Assembly (NCBI GenBank): GCA_037447655.1 | Contig: JBBHKE010002480.1 | Coordinates: forward strand, 1-33,824 | Direction: 5' to 3' | Source of the DNA: Zygnema cylindricum | Taxonomy: Eukaryota; Streptophyta; Zygnematophyceae; Zygnematales; Zygnemataceae | DNA length: 33,824 bases | In this document: positions 18,993 to 29,542 of the stretch, in pieces | Layout: the number at the start of each line of letters is the position of its first letter | Position numbering within the stretch: the first letter of the stretch is position 1 | Translations under genes and position numbers: made by a program | Notes under the pieces: generated by a model | What the model was told of the DNA's origin: nothing | The model's input: only the letters and a program-made list of their open reading frames with translations | The model's database searches: none

Positions 18993-19116
18993 GTTGATTG
19001 ATTCGATATGTTGTGTCGTGCTGCTTTGTTGTTTAGTGCGAACTCCAGCGCACGTATGAATGCTGGATATTTTGGTGTCACTTGTGGTTTAACGATTCTC
19101 CCAATATGAGGGGCGT
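18993..19116 (+). mobile_element. Element 4 internal 3' end and polypurine tract
   Basis: This stretch nearly duplicates 14447-14570 and ends with the purine-rich ATGAGGGGCG before the 3' LTR. No coding function is apparent. Confidence 0.8.
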
Positions 19117-19398
19117 TGTTAAGATATTGGACAAATCGGCGTCTGCCGAAATCGCGCCGGTTAATGTTTTGGTTCGGTTCAGTATTGTTTCGTTAGTACT
19201 TTATTTTGTGTACGTTTCAGTACAGTACTTTCGGTACTTATTGTTTCGAGTGAATTGGACGTCTGACGCTTTGGTTAAATGTTGGCGAAGAGCGACGCGA
19301 TTCGCGTCACCAGAAATATTCAATACGTACGGCGAAGCAGCAGGACTTTTTGTACGGCCGATCCTGCATCGATCCTGCCACATTTTGTTTCGGTTCAC
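19117..19398 (+). mobile_element. Element 4 3' LTR, truncated
   Basis: This is the first 282 bp of the LTR (TGTTAAGATATTGG...). Homology to the 5' LTR stops abruptly at 19398 after TTCGGTTCAC, where the CAG/CTA-rich minisatellite begins. About ten differences from the 5' LTR, by eye, suggest a relatively recent element for this window. Because the neighbourhood shows tandem recombination, the two LTRs need not date one insertion. Confidence 0.85.
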
Positions 19399-19399
19399 A

Positions 19400-19690
19400 A
19401 ATACAGTTTTATGGAAAGCTGCAATAGTCCTGCCAGCAGCTAGTAGTACTATTGGCAGCACTAATACTATACTACTGGCAGCTGCAGCACTAATACTACT
19501 GGCAGCTGCAGTACTACTGCCAGCACAACACTAATACTACAAGAATACTACTGGCTGCAGTAGTACTGCCAGCAGCTAGTACTACTTGCAGCACTAATAC
19601 TACTGGTAGCTCCAGTAGTACTGCCAGCAGCTAGTACTACTGGCAGCAGCAATAGCATGCCAGCAGCTAGTATCATTTGCAGCAGCAAAA
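19400..19690. repeat. Complex minisatellite of GCAGC, CTAGTACTACT and TGGCAGC units
   Basis: About 290 bp is built from shuffled short words: GCCAGCAGCTAGTACTACT, TGGCAGC, GCACTAATACTACT and GCAGTAGTACTGCC. Sense and antisense copies alternate, so the tract can fold on itself. It directly replaces the missing part of the element 4 3' LTR. No gene is seen. Confidence 0.85.
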
Positions 19691-20182
19691 GCACAAATGC
19701 TTACGGTATAGCTATGGACATGAAAATAATTCCTCTCAATTTTCAGTTTCCAACCATTTTTTTGTTTCCAAAACCACTTTGTTTTCTCGTTTCTCAAAAT
19801 CTCGTTCTCAATTAATCAATTAACAATTTCCGATTCACAGTTTTCGGTTCACAGTCTCCGTGAAAAAAAAAAATAACATCCTCCACCACTTTCACACCTG
19901 TCCTTCTCTTCTTCAGAGAATTGACTGGGATTTTTTTTTTTTTTTAAAGAAGCCTCGATATATCGTCGATACGATATATCGGCGATATATCGCGATAATT
20001 TGAAATTCGATATATCGAAGCGATATATCGAATATCAGGTACCTGAAATTCGATATGTATCGAATATCGGCAATGGGTCCTCGATACCCAACACTAGTTA
20101 TTAGAGTAAATAAAAAGAAAAACTAATTAGAGTTATCAACTCTAATTCGTGTGAAAGACCTTCTTCAAAAAGGAATTTGCTA
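19691..20182. other. Intergenic stretch with a CGATATATCG palindrome array
   Basis: No gene is seen. Between about 19955 and 20088 the sequence is dominated by overlapping CGATATATCG-type palindromes, ending TCGATACCCAACACTAG. An A/T-rich segment and a 17-18-base T run precede it (19931-19945). TTATTAGAGTAAATAA (20099-20114) has a near complement at 21300-21315 and might be the end of a decayed inverted-repeat element. Confidence 0.5.
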
Positions 20183-20185
20183 TAA

Positions 20186-20943
20186 GGATGAAGTTCCATT
20201 AAGCCATTCTGTAATTGTACGGCCAACATTACATAATGCTACAATTTGAACGAAGTTACGGCCAACATTACAGAATGCTACAATTTGAACAAAGTTCCAT
20301 TGCGCAGAGTTTGTAATCCACGTGTTCGCAACTGAGTGGTAGCACGTGAGCTAAGATCGGATATTGAAAATCGTCAATGATTTTTACACCGACCAAAAAT
20401 CTTCATTTGCTTACCATGTACGTCCGTATCAGGTCATCGTGCAACACAACATCTATACGCCTTGTCCGATACCACCTCATTTTTTTAGGGTTTTGTTTTT
20501 TCGCGTGACGAATGAGCGTTGCCAGAAATAGTGTGACGAATGGGCTCTCACAGAAATAGCATGACGAAAGTGCGTTACGACATTTTGTTTGTAATTTTTT
20601 TGGATTTTTGAATGCGTATATCGTATGCAAAATTATTTTGATTTCCGTTGGTTGCCATCTCGAAGGTATGCTCATTATCCAGCGTGTCGCTGCTCAAATT
20701 TTTTTGTAATTGGTGATGTACCTCGCGAGGCACATCACCATTCACATAAACTTTCAAAGCGAATGTTTCGCAAAAAAATATCCAACGGTCATTCTTAACT
20801 CCCAGACTTTTGGAGAATATTGTCAAGATTCTCTGTAATGTTGCTTTACAAAAAAAAAACAAAATAAGAGGTACGGCATAGTACGGAGAGGTTCGAATTT
20901 TTGTAAACAACCTCACTTCTTTTTGTCTAATGGAACTTCACCC
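20186..20943. mobile_element. Tourist-like (PIF/Harbinger) MITE 2
   Basis: The 758-bp element is flanked by perfect 3-bp TAA duplications (20183-20185 and 20944-20946). Ends read GGATGAAGTTCCATTAAG at the left and, inverted, GGGTGAAGTTCCATTAGA at the right, clearly related to MITE 1. Two 39-bp direct repeats (20218-20256 and 20257-20295, two mismatches) lie at the left, followed by an extra internal AAGTTCCATT word. ORFs on its minus strand have no recognisable domain and no transposase is encoded. Confidence 0.88.
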
Positions 20944-21595
20944 TAATTTATTTAAGTACTCTAATTTAGCACGCTAATCTCTTTACTGTAAATAAGGTAT
21001 TCGTACAAAATTTGACCAAACGTACAGTTTATCGTCACTATGACGTTTGCACTACGCGGTTTGTTAAAACGAAGTTACATGATAACGGCCTGTATTAAAT
21101 CATTATTTGTACATTTTTACTTATAGAAGTACAATTTTGCACGTTCAGACATCGTCCGTTCTCCACACTATCTAAAACGAACTTACATTAGACTAATAAA
21201 ACGCTAATTAAACCTTACCTTAAATAGTATAATGAAAAATTTAGAATCATTTACTCTATTTAACGTGATAGAGTCGAAATTTAAGGCGACCAAATTAGCG
21301 TTATTTACTCTAATTACGATTCGCGGTGTACAGTACACTGTGCAACAGTACAGTACAGTACACCATGTAACGTTGTTAGTGTAAATGTTTTTTAGCCACT
21401 TAATGACTTAAACCATATTTTAACCATACACACATGTCAAATTGTGGATCTGACGGTTGCAATTGAAAGGCAAGATTCCCCGCTTTCGATTTGCAGTCTC
21501 AAATTGAAAATCGGACAATTGTGTACGGTGAACATATGTTTTACGTAACAACAAAAGCATCAACACTAATAGCTACACCGTGAATCGCTATGGGC

Positions 21596-21708
21596 GTTCA
21601 TGACTCTAATTGGGGTACCCGGTTTTAGCCAAATTCCCAACTTAGAATTAATCATTCTAAATGCATATGAACGTTATTTGAGGTACCCCACTTAATAGGG
21701 TTCATAAC
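21596..21708. repeat. Short foldback element
   Basis: Imperfect inverted repeats of about 25 bp share a perfect core TGGGGTACC (21611-21619) and its complement (21682-21690), with similar outer arms (GTTCATGACTCTAAT against GTTATGAACCCTATTAAG on the complement). The 62-bp loop is unrelated. It looks like a tiny MITE or a decayed palindrome. No clear target duplication. Confidence 0.5.
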
Positions 21709-22866
21709 TGTAATATAGTGCCTTTTTAAATAGTGCAGTGTACAAACTGTCAGATCCGTACTATTTTGATTTTTTTTAAGTAAAAAAGTAAATAAAAAAA
21801 ATTACGTTGTCGCGCGCGCATGTAAATGTTATATGGGGAAAAACGACAAAATGAGGTTGGCAAAAGACGTGTTCACATTTGTTCGAATGACATTGGCATG
21901 GTGAACTGTGTGGACACTGGACATGCGTGTATGTCGAAAGTTATGAAATTTTCTCGTAAAACAACCCAACAGTGTGATGTGTGACTTTGACGCCGTAACT
22001 GTCAACCCCAATTGTTTACGTGGTCATTGTAATTAAGGGTTTGTTTATTCCCTCGTCATGTGGTTTTTTTCAATTTTAGCAATGCTACTTCTTTTTGTTC
22101 TTATGAACTCATATGGTTTACTATCGCGCTTTTTAATAGAGTCGGACCCTTTTTCATAATTAGGGTAAACCTTTATTCTACTTCGCGACGACAGCCTATT
22201 TAGTAGTGTTGTGTATTGTTAAAAAAATTATCACAATAACACCAATACCGATAGTTATCGTTTATCAAACGGTTCGAGGTTCCAATATATTAGCCTGAGA
22301 CTAACAAATTCCATATCGGCGATAACTTATAAATATATAGTATGCATATAATAGTACTTTATAACATACTGTATTATATTATTTACTTTATATAGTGTGG
22401 CATGCCACGTATAAGAATCTGTTCCGTCTCTGTTTAACCGTGATTTATTACGGACAACGAAGCACATAAACGTTGACAAATTTGAAAGAATGCTTTATAG
22501 TTAAAAAACTATAGTACCGCAGCCTTAGTTGTTCGTACAATTTTTTCCTTTTATCCCGATTTATACGAATAGTTGGTGATTTCTGAAAAAATCGCAAAAA
22601 ACTGAACGGAAAAACTACGGGACAAGTCGAGGTTGTTCGACGGATTGACCGTCAGATCTGAAATTAAAGGTACGTAGCCTGTACGAAATTGTACTTCAAA
22701 TGTACAATTTCTGACAACTATCTGCGCGCAGCAAATATCGTCTCTGCGATTAGCAATTCCCTAAATCTAATGGAAATTTTATGCTAACAAATTACGATAT
22801 GTTACGCTGTACTGTAGTTTATACTAACTTTTAGGAAAGTCCTAAAAAAACGTTTAGCTTTTTTAG

Positions 22867-22892
22867 CGGGACGCTTAACTATGAGCGTCCCG
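22867..22892. repeat. Perfect 9-bp hairpin
   Basis: CGGGACGCT (22867-22875) and AGCGTCCCG (22884-22892) are perfect complements around an 8-nt loop. It is GC-rich in an AT-rich setting. No flanking U-run fits a terminator, and the function is unknown. Confidence 0.55.
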
Positions 22893-24094
22893 ACAACGAA
22901 GTACGTTCTATTAAAACATTTTTCGTCAAAAAAACTGGGAACTGATATACCTGCCGCCGGTCATATCTCATATCTACCCCGTCCTCGGGGAGGGGACAAA
23001 AAGTGACATGCAATCGAAAAGATTCGCGCGAAGATAGCGAGGAGTCGTCATGTCTGTATAACAAGTGACGCGTCTACATGATGCGTACATGACGTACGCG
23101 CAACGTCGACAAGAGGTCTCACCGACTTTTTAACGACCAAATTACACAAGCACAGTAGCGTACAGTTTAACTGAATGTCGTAATAGGCACAGAATGTTGG
23201 TGCGGCTCGTCCTATCGGCGATGCGTGTACGTTTGTGTATATTAGATGTCAATGTCATGCCACGTGGAATTCCGATCGCCCTTCGAGTCGAATCTGAATC
23301 TTGCGTTTTTCGGGCTCTGTGAACCTGCGAGGTTGGTTTCGCGCATTGTGAGAGATCCACGTGGCCCCCCTCTCGTACCTATGCAATACGTACAATGTCG
23401 ACCTAAGCGTCTACCACTCCAAAATTCGTTTTCACTTGTACCTGTCCACTGTTTTGCAATTAAAACGGGCTGTCAATTCTTTGTCCCCCTCAATGCAAAG
23501 GTAGATATAAAATATGAAAGCAGTCGATACATCATTCTCCAATAAAATTGCAGGCTTGCCAATTTTATGTTTTTCACTTTTCAGGATTTTGAACTTTTAA
23601 CATAGAACAACATTGAACTTATCGAACTCAGCCACACCTTAATTAATAATTTATCTTCAGATGTTCCGCAAAGAATCCAAAAGTTTGAAAAAGCTCGTAT
23701 TTTTTAAAAGTACAAACGCAGTTTATCTAACCGCGCACAAGACCCACGCACCCACTGTTTACATTCATCTATAGATTTTAACGGTTCGATGGTCTTTACG
23801 AGTTCGCCTCGGAAAAATCCAACGGTTCGGCTTGGTTAGAAAACCCTAAACCGGCTTTACACCGATTGGTTTGCTCAGTTCGGGTCAAACTGGCGCCGAA
23901 CTGAACCGATTCAAACCGGGCTAATTGTTATCCAGAAGGGTTAAAATTCCTTACGCGCGGTTGTCCGTACAAATGCTGTGCAATACTGCAATGGCTTCCT
24001 CTCTCCTTTGTTTCTGCATAAATAATTTCTCTTCATTAGAAAAATGCAGTCGTGTCATTAAAGTTTTTGCGATCGTTTTTCTTTCCTTAACACA

Positions 24095-27000
24095 ATGCGT
24101 CATTCATCAAGCTCCTCAGTTTGCCGTGATTGGTTTAGGTATGGGACCTGTCCACGTGGCACCTCCTGTCGGTTCTCCCATACTTTGCCACAGGAACTTG
24201 ATCAGCAACTTATGGCTGAAGGTCGGCAGCCTGCAGAAAAAAGAATGTCGTCGGAAGAAAGAGAGCTTTCTTTTAAAAGAAAGGCATCTTCTTCCAGCTA
24301 CACTATTTGCCGGGATTGGGAGAGACAAGGGACTTGCACAAACGGCAGTTCTTGCCGATATTTGCATCCGTCTCTACAAAAATCCATGGCTCCCGATGAC
24401 CATTTACAATCTTCCAACACCGTAAAACCATTGGAAGAAAGAGAGCCTTCAAGTAAGAAGCAAGTTAAGATTTGCTGGGAATGGGAGCGCTTACATAGAT
24501 GTTCACGTGCTGCAAAATGTACATATCTTCATCCCTCTCCAACTTCATTGTCGAAAATATCCGTTGCAGAAATTCCGAGTCCAAGCTTTTCAATAAATCC
24601 TCCTACATTCTCTCCCAAAATTTCTCAAGAGATCAGTGGAAGCCAACCTCAGACACAGCTGGATGGCAAAATGTCGTCAGAAGCGTCCAAAAACCCTACT
24701 GCTAATGTCAATTTTACTCCGGAAGGTTCTAAGTCATGTAATCAAAGGGAGAGAGCTACCAAAGAGAGGAGTGATTGGCACAAATCTCCGTCCGATAGAC
24801 CTGAAGAAAGAGAAGAAGAGACCAAAGAGGAGAGTCATAGGGACAAATCTCCTTCTGATAGACCCATGGTAAGAGGACCGAGTATGCCGATCAACGGTCA
24901 AATTTACATGGAACCCCAAATGACGGCAAACGTTGGAAGCCTGGATAAAAAGAAGTTAGTACCTCAGGATATTAGCAACCTAAAGTCTGCAAATGGAAAC
25001 ATGTTAGCTGAAAAGAATATGCAGCAAATGGAGGGAGAACCTACTCGTAGAAGCGTAGTTAATTTGCCTTATACACGAGGAAAAGGAGAAGAATTTAAGG
25101 GAAATAAGACAACTTCACCGACTGAAATCGGGCAGCAGACAAATCAAGAAGCTGGAGATCCCTTTTCTGAACACCTTCAAATGTCAGAATCAGCCTTAGA
25201 AACTATGAGAGCAGAGGCAGAATGCTCTGAGATCGTTTGGCGTCAACTACAAGAAGGAATTATGAAGCGGATCAGGTTTGATCATATTCTCAGTTATAAT
25301 TGCTCGTTTGTCAGTTTTCTCACAATTTTTTTGGCATCATCTCCATGCAGCATGCTCTTGTGTATGGATTGTCTCAGACGACTTTCGCTGCTTAAAGTTG
25401 ACACATGAATTATCTTCACTTGCATTGCCAGACAAGAAAAAAGGCAGTTAATATACTTTTTCTGAAATCTTTTTTCTTTTGTTAACATGGTGACCTTACT
25501 TTCTTACTTACTCTTTTTTCATGTTATTATTATTATTATTGTTTTTGTTTTTTTTTTTTGTTTTTTTTTTTGTTTTTTTTTATTTGTTTTTTTTTTTTTT
25601 TTACCATGTTTTTTTTTTATGTGCAAATAGTCTAATCTCGTTCATTATTGTACACTCATAAAGTGGGCATTCATGGGACTTCACCTGTCCATTTTTTTGT
25701 TAATAGGCAGTATTTGATTGGACATTGAGTAAAGTTTATGTGCAGGGCAGTCAAGGACCTAGAGATGAACCTTAAAAAGGTGTCTGAGACGTTAAAGAAG
25801 GAAAGAATAGAGGTAAATGCTGCTCTTCAGCATTCCAGTTGGATGCTTGAGGAAGCTTCCAGGAAGGAAGCCAATGCTCTTGCTAAGGTAATTATAAATA
25901 AATAAGTCATAGATTTGTTGCATTTCTCAATCATGTCTAAGGAATGTGCCTGTAGTGCACTGAAGGTGCTTGGTATCACATTGTAAATAATTTCATGTAA
26001 AACATAAATCTAGCATTTCCGCACGTGTTTCACGAGCTATTATGTTTCATTTGCGCAAGGTTGTTTGACGAGTTATTCAGACTGGAAATTGGCCTTTCTT
26101 TATCATTTCGAAGACGTTTCACTCTCTAGTATATATGACATCATATCCTTGTACCATGTAAACGGAAGCTTGGAGGATATTAACGCAAGTACACAGTGAG
26201 CAAATTTAAAACCAAAGGAACTTTTAAAGAAGACAACATAATGTGAAGTATCTCGACCTGTATTCGGATGCAGGTAGCTGAAGTTGAGCTCCTAAAAAGT
26301 GAGGCTGAGAAAGCAATCGCCGAAATTTCTATTCAGGTACTCCAAAACTAAATGCACATGTTTTCTCCAGCCATTAGCGGCAAATTGCACCTATGGTACT
26401 GAAGTCTCAGATGTGTATGATTTGGTATATTATTAAACTACAGAAAATTTTGAAATTTTAGGTCCTCTACTGGTCGGTCCTAGGCATGATTCTGTGGCCT
26501 ATGTTTCCAAACTTTATGTTATGCTATAAAAATACAAATTTCTTGTTTATGCTTTTTTACTTCTTCATTGGTACTTGCTCGGTATCATCACAATTTTAAT
26601 ACTGAAGTAAACTCTAATCTTCACACGTTTCTAGTGTTGACTGGGCATATAATTTTTTTTTTCCCCATACCCTTAGTTATTAATTAGTACAAACGGCAAA
26701 TAAAGTGGAAACGTCAGTTCTTTGAGCTAGTATTCGGTGGCTGCAATTTTAGCACCGAATAATTGATGTAAAACTTAAGATGTTGGCCATAAATTGCTTT
26801 GTCCTCCACCTAGTTTTAGTGCTCGGAAAATGAGGTTATATTATACACTTCCATGCTGTCATTTTTGTCAGCACTCATGTTGTAGAGTTTGGATTTGGTT
26901 TCGGTTTAAGTCTCAGATAATCAAAATGCTTGCATGGGGAGTCGGTGGAAAAAATAAAATAAAATAAAATGAAATAAACAAGAAAATAAACAGCTGGCAG

Positions 27001-28941
27001 TTAATCTGATTCATCCATATCTGACAAATCCATGAGAGTCTTATTTTCAAAAACTGTACGGCATATGTACACACCATTTATAAACAAATTCGTAAGATAT
27101 TTTCAAACTATCTACACTAAATTTAATGTTAAGCAAGTGTTGGTCTATATTGAATACAAAGGTGTGTATTATTATTTAGCCTTCAAATGTTGTCTGCCTA
27201 CAGAAATGATGGATTTGTATCCAGAGTGACTTTACTTTTCACCAGCAATAGGCATTGTGTCTTCTTTGTTTTTTTTTTTTTTTTTTGAATACTGACTATC
27301 TACTCCTGCTTAATGTATGCATTAAGCACACAGCTCGCAGTGTGTCAGAGGAAAGAGAGGGAGCTCAAAGTTGAAGAGAAGTCTTTGCGGATTAAGGAGA
27401 AGAACTTTGCCGAAAGGTTACAAGCTTTTGAAGCAAAAGAGAAGCAATTGGACGAGGGTGAGTCAAAAATACAACAGCTTTTGAATCGACGACGTAAGCA
27501 AACACAACCGGGTCCTCCAGATCATCAACATCTTGAAGCTCATAATCTAAAAGGAGTTTCAGTGAAATTGGAGCCTCCAGATATGGAGGAGGAGAGATCT
27601 CATAAACAGAGAGAAGTGGCTCCCTCTTCTCCTCATGTAGATGTTGCTAAAGAAACCAATAACGAGTCCAGAATTATGAACACGCCACGACAAACACAGG
27701 AAGTCCCTGATACAACTTCACTTTTAGACGGAAAAGTTACATTAGAGCCGGATGTTGAACCGCTAATCGCAGAGAATCATGCGACAATATTAAATAGGTC
27801 TGAATACGTTCTTGCTTTAGGTGTGGAAAAAGTTCCAGTTAGAAACCCTCGTGGTAAAGACAAAACGAAACCAGGTACAAAAACAGGCATGGCTCAGAAA
27901 AGCAAACAGAATTTGGGAAAATCGGTGCATGGAAATGGTCCACGAGTTGAGGAGGTAATGGGAAGTAGTGATGCAGTGAAAAAAGTAACACTAGAGTCAG
28001 ATTCCTGTCAGCAAAACCCTGAAGCTGATTCTGGTAGGAGGAGAAAGAAGAGGGGGAAGAAAGTAGGGAAGAAAAAGTCCATGGAAGAAGTTTTAAGGCA
28101 CGATGCACCTGAGCTCTTGGCGAGTTTACAGGAGAAGGGCTTGTTAGAGGTTTTTGAGAGTATCGACCGAATGTCTTTGGAGGATGAAGAAGGAACTAGT
28201 GAAGATAATGAGAGAAAAAGCACATGTCCAGGAGAATTTGCGGATCTTCAGGGAGTTTTACTTCGTCTTTTTGGGTCAGTTCAAGACGGAGGACGAAATA
28301 GTGGTGGAAATAGTTCTTCCTCCGTGGGACAAAATGATGGTCTACTACTGAGTGGGGGAAATCGTCAACGATATTGTATAGAAAATCTTGCTGCAATTTT
28401 GGACCAATGTACGGCTGTGAAGCGTTACGGATGGCCTGCATCATGGGGTTGGAGTCGGAAATGCAAATGTTTTGTTTTTGTTTTTGATCGACACAATCGA
28501 ATTGTTTTAGAATGGCCGGAATATCCGAATGCAACCTATTTTTTTGAAGTCGAGGCAGGAATCGACGTGATTTGGCAAGTGAAGCGACTTTTGGCTGTGA
28601 TGGCGTCCGCGTATGTGAGAAAAAACGCGTTACTAGAAAACAAGTGTTTAGAAATGGAAGGAAAGGTTGTTACCGAACAGGAGGCGTTATTGCTACAATG
28701 CTATGGATGGACGTCAGATAGTGGGTTAGGCTCGTTACTTAACTACCGGGACCGATTGTTTCACGACTATAGGACTGCAGATGATGCCGAGGCATTCCAG
28801 GTGGCGATTGCTGAATGGAGGGCGAAAGTTGGAAAAAAATTGCAAGATGGTATATCCGAAGGTCGTCGTACTCGTGAACCTCCGGAAGCTTATCGTCTAT
28901 GGGAGAAACGGCAATTGAAGGAACCAAAAGCCGAGCCGTAA
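24095..28941 (+). CDS. Gene A: three-CCCH zinc-finger, coiled-coil nuclear protein (997 aa predicted)
   Basis: Four coding exons are predicted: 24095-25275, 25746-25887, 26274-26336 and 27334-28941. All introns are GT-AG and phases match. Three CCCH fingers with C-X8-C-X5-C-X3-H spacing lie at residues 10-29, 72-91 and 127-146 (CRDWFRYGTCPRGTSCRFSH is the first). Fingers of this spacing usually bind RNA. A polar region with a duplicated KSPSDRP segment (about 24780-24865) follows. A long charged coiled coil spans residues 395-513, then a basic stretch RRRKKRGKKVGKKK near residue 700 suggests nuclear location. The C-terminal ~190 residues are compact and aromatic (KRYGWPASWGWSRKCKCFVF near 28417-28476) and look like a conserved folded domain I cannot name. 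A nuclear RNA-related role is inferred. An upstream non-coding exon or a different start is possible, because AG precedes the first finger at 24116-24117. The frame is intact. Confidence 0.85.
25276..25745 (+). other. Gene A intron 1 with T-rich low-complexity run
   Basis: The intron runs from AG|GTTTG to TGTGCAG|GG. Between about 25520 and 25620 it holds a T-rich run broken by single G and A bases. Retention would add a short unrelated tail ending at the stop near 25408. Confidence 0.8.
25746..25887 (+). CDS. Gene A exon 2 (coiled-coil start)
   Basis: This 142-bp exon completes the split Arg codon from exon 1 and adds 47 codons beginning AVKDLEMNLKKVSETLKKER. Acceptor TGTGCAG and donor AAG|GTAATT are good matches. 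The heptad-like charge pattern continues into exons 3 and 4. Confidence 0.85.
26274..26336 (+). CDS. Gene A exon 3 (micro-exon in coiled coil)
   Basis: A 63-bp, 21-codon phase-0 exon reads VAEVELLKSEAEKAIAEISI plus Gln. It is bounded by GATGCAG and CAG|GTACTC. Being a multiple of three it could be skipped without changing frame, shortening the coiled coil by exactly three heptads. Confidence 0.82.
26337..27333 (+). other. Gene A intron 3
   Basis: A 997-bp AT-rich intron with an (AAAAT)n run near 26950-26985 and a ~20-base T run (27267-27286) as polypyrimidine tract before CACACAG. The acceptor at 27333 keeps phase 0. An in-frame AG seven codons later in the same stretch (after CTCGCAG) would shift the frame and is not favoured. 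Confidence 0.7.
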
Positions 28942-29145
28942 GAAGGTGTGAGTCTTCATTTTTGTTAAAAGTTTTAGACAACTCTAGTGTGTCCTCATCG
29001 TTCCATATGCATCGGGGATAGAGCAATAAATAAATAAATGAATAAATAAAACGCGTTCTTTTTAGTTAGGAAAAGCTTTAGCTTAAAGTATAGAGTATCC
29101 TTGTTGTCCATATGCATCGGAATAGAGCAGCAAATATAAAAAAAA
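28942..29145 (+). terminator. Gene A 3' UTR with polyadenylation signals and a partial duplication
   Basis: After the stop codon, AATAAA-type signals cluster at about 29024-29052 (GCAATAAATAAATAAATG and following). A segment containing TCCATATGCATCGG followed by ATAGAGCA occurs twice, near 29002-29028 and 29108-29130, so part of the 3' end seems duplicated about 107 bp downstream. The second copy lacks the strong AATAAA run. Confidence 0.6.
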
Positions 29146-29325
29146 ATGCAGTTAAAAAAAGAAAAAATAACCACATTGAAAGATCTCGTGTGCATGTGCG
29201 TGTGTGTGTGCGTTTTTAAAATTTTATGCAATGTTTTAGTTTGGAGATTCCTTTGAAGGATTTGCTTGTAGTATCTTCCTTGCATCGTATGTATGTGGAT
29301 GTGTATATGGATGCTTGATGAATGG

Positions 29326-29542
29326 TTTTTGTAACAATTTGTGGATGTTTTTTTTGTAACAATTGGGGATGTTTTTTGTGACAATTGTGGATGTTTTTTG
29401 TGACAATTGTGGATGTTTTTGTGACAATTGTGGGTGTTTTTTTGTGACAATTGTGCATGTTTTTTGTAACAATCGTGCAAGTCTTTTTGTAACAATTGTG
29501 CATGTCTTTTTATAACAATTGTGGATGTTTTTTGTAACCATG
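29326..29542. repeat. Minisatellite of ~22-bp units with ACAATTGT core
   Basis: About ten tandem units of 21-24 bp follow the pattern TTTTTTGTGACAATTGTGGATG, varying mainly in T-run length. Each has the 8-bp palindrome ACAATTGT or a one-base variant. The unit length is near two turns of the helix. Minus-strand ORFs here, repeating NCHKK or IVTK, are by-products. Confidence 0.9.

Larger units (their letters stand above)
20947..24094. other. AT-rich intergenic region without recognised genes
   Basis: No convincing coding sequence was found; the 99-codon frame at 23246-23545 has no recognisable domain. Small structures are present: a ~113-bp foldback (21596-21708), an AAATTGTAC inverted repeat (22686-22710), a CGGGACGCT hairpin (22867-22892) and a GTGTACAGTACAC palindrome near 21328. 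From about 23780 to 23925 the sequence is rich in CGGTTCGG and AACCG words. The last few hundred bases should hold the gene A promoter and leader; I see no decisive TATA box. Confidence 0.6.

Noticed and set aside
20575-20916. Minus-strand ORFs inside MITE 2 as a transposase
   Set aside because: About 110 codons with no DDE-type motif or homology I recognise; the element is too short to be autonomous.
23246-23545. 99-codon plus-strand ORF
   Set aside because: No recognisable domain, no supporting splice or promoter pattern, and a composition typical of chance frames.
23925-24425. 166-codon plus-strand ORF overlapping the gene A start
   Set aside because: It is a shifted frame through the finger-coding exon; the CCCH spacing is only in the frame starting at 24095.
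24095-28941. Naming gene A as FRIGIDA, FRIGIDA-ESSENTIAL 1 or a numbered C3H protein
   Set aside because: Three fingers plus a coiled coil are not enough to identify an orthologue, and I could not match the C-terminal domain to those proteins with confidence.
29326-29542. CRISPR-like array
   Set aside because: Units are directly abutting with no unique spacers, and the sequence is plant nuclear DNA.
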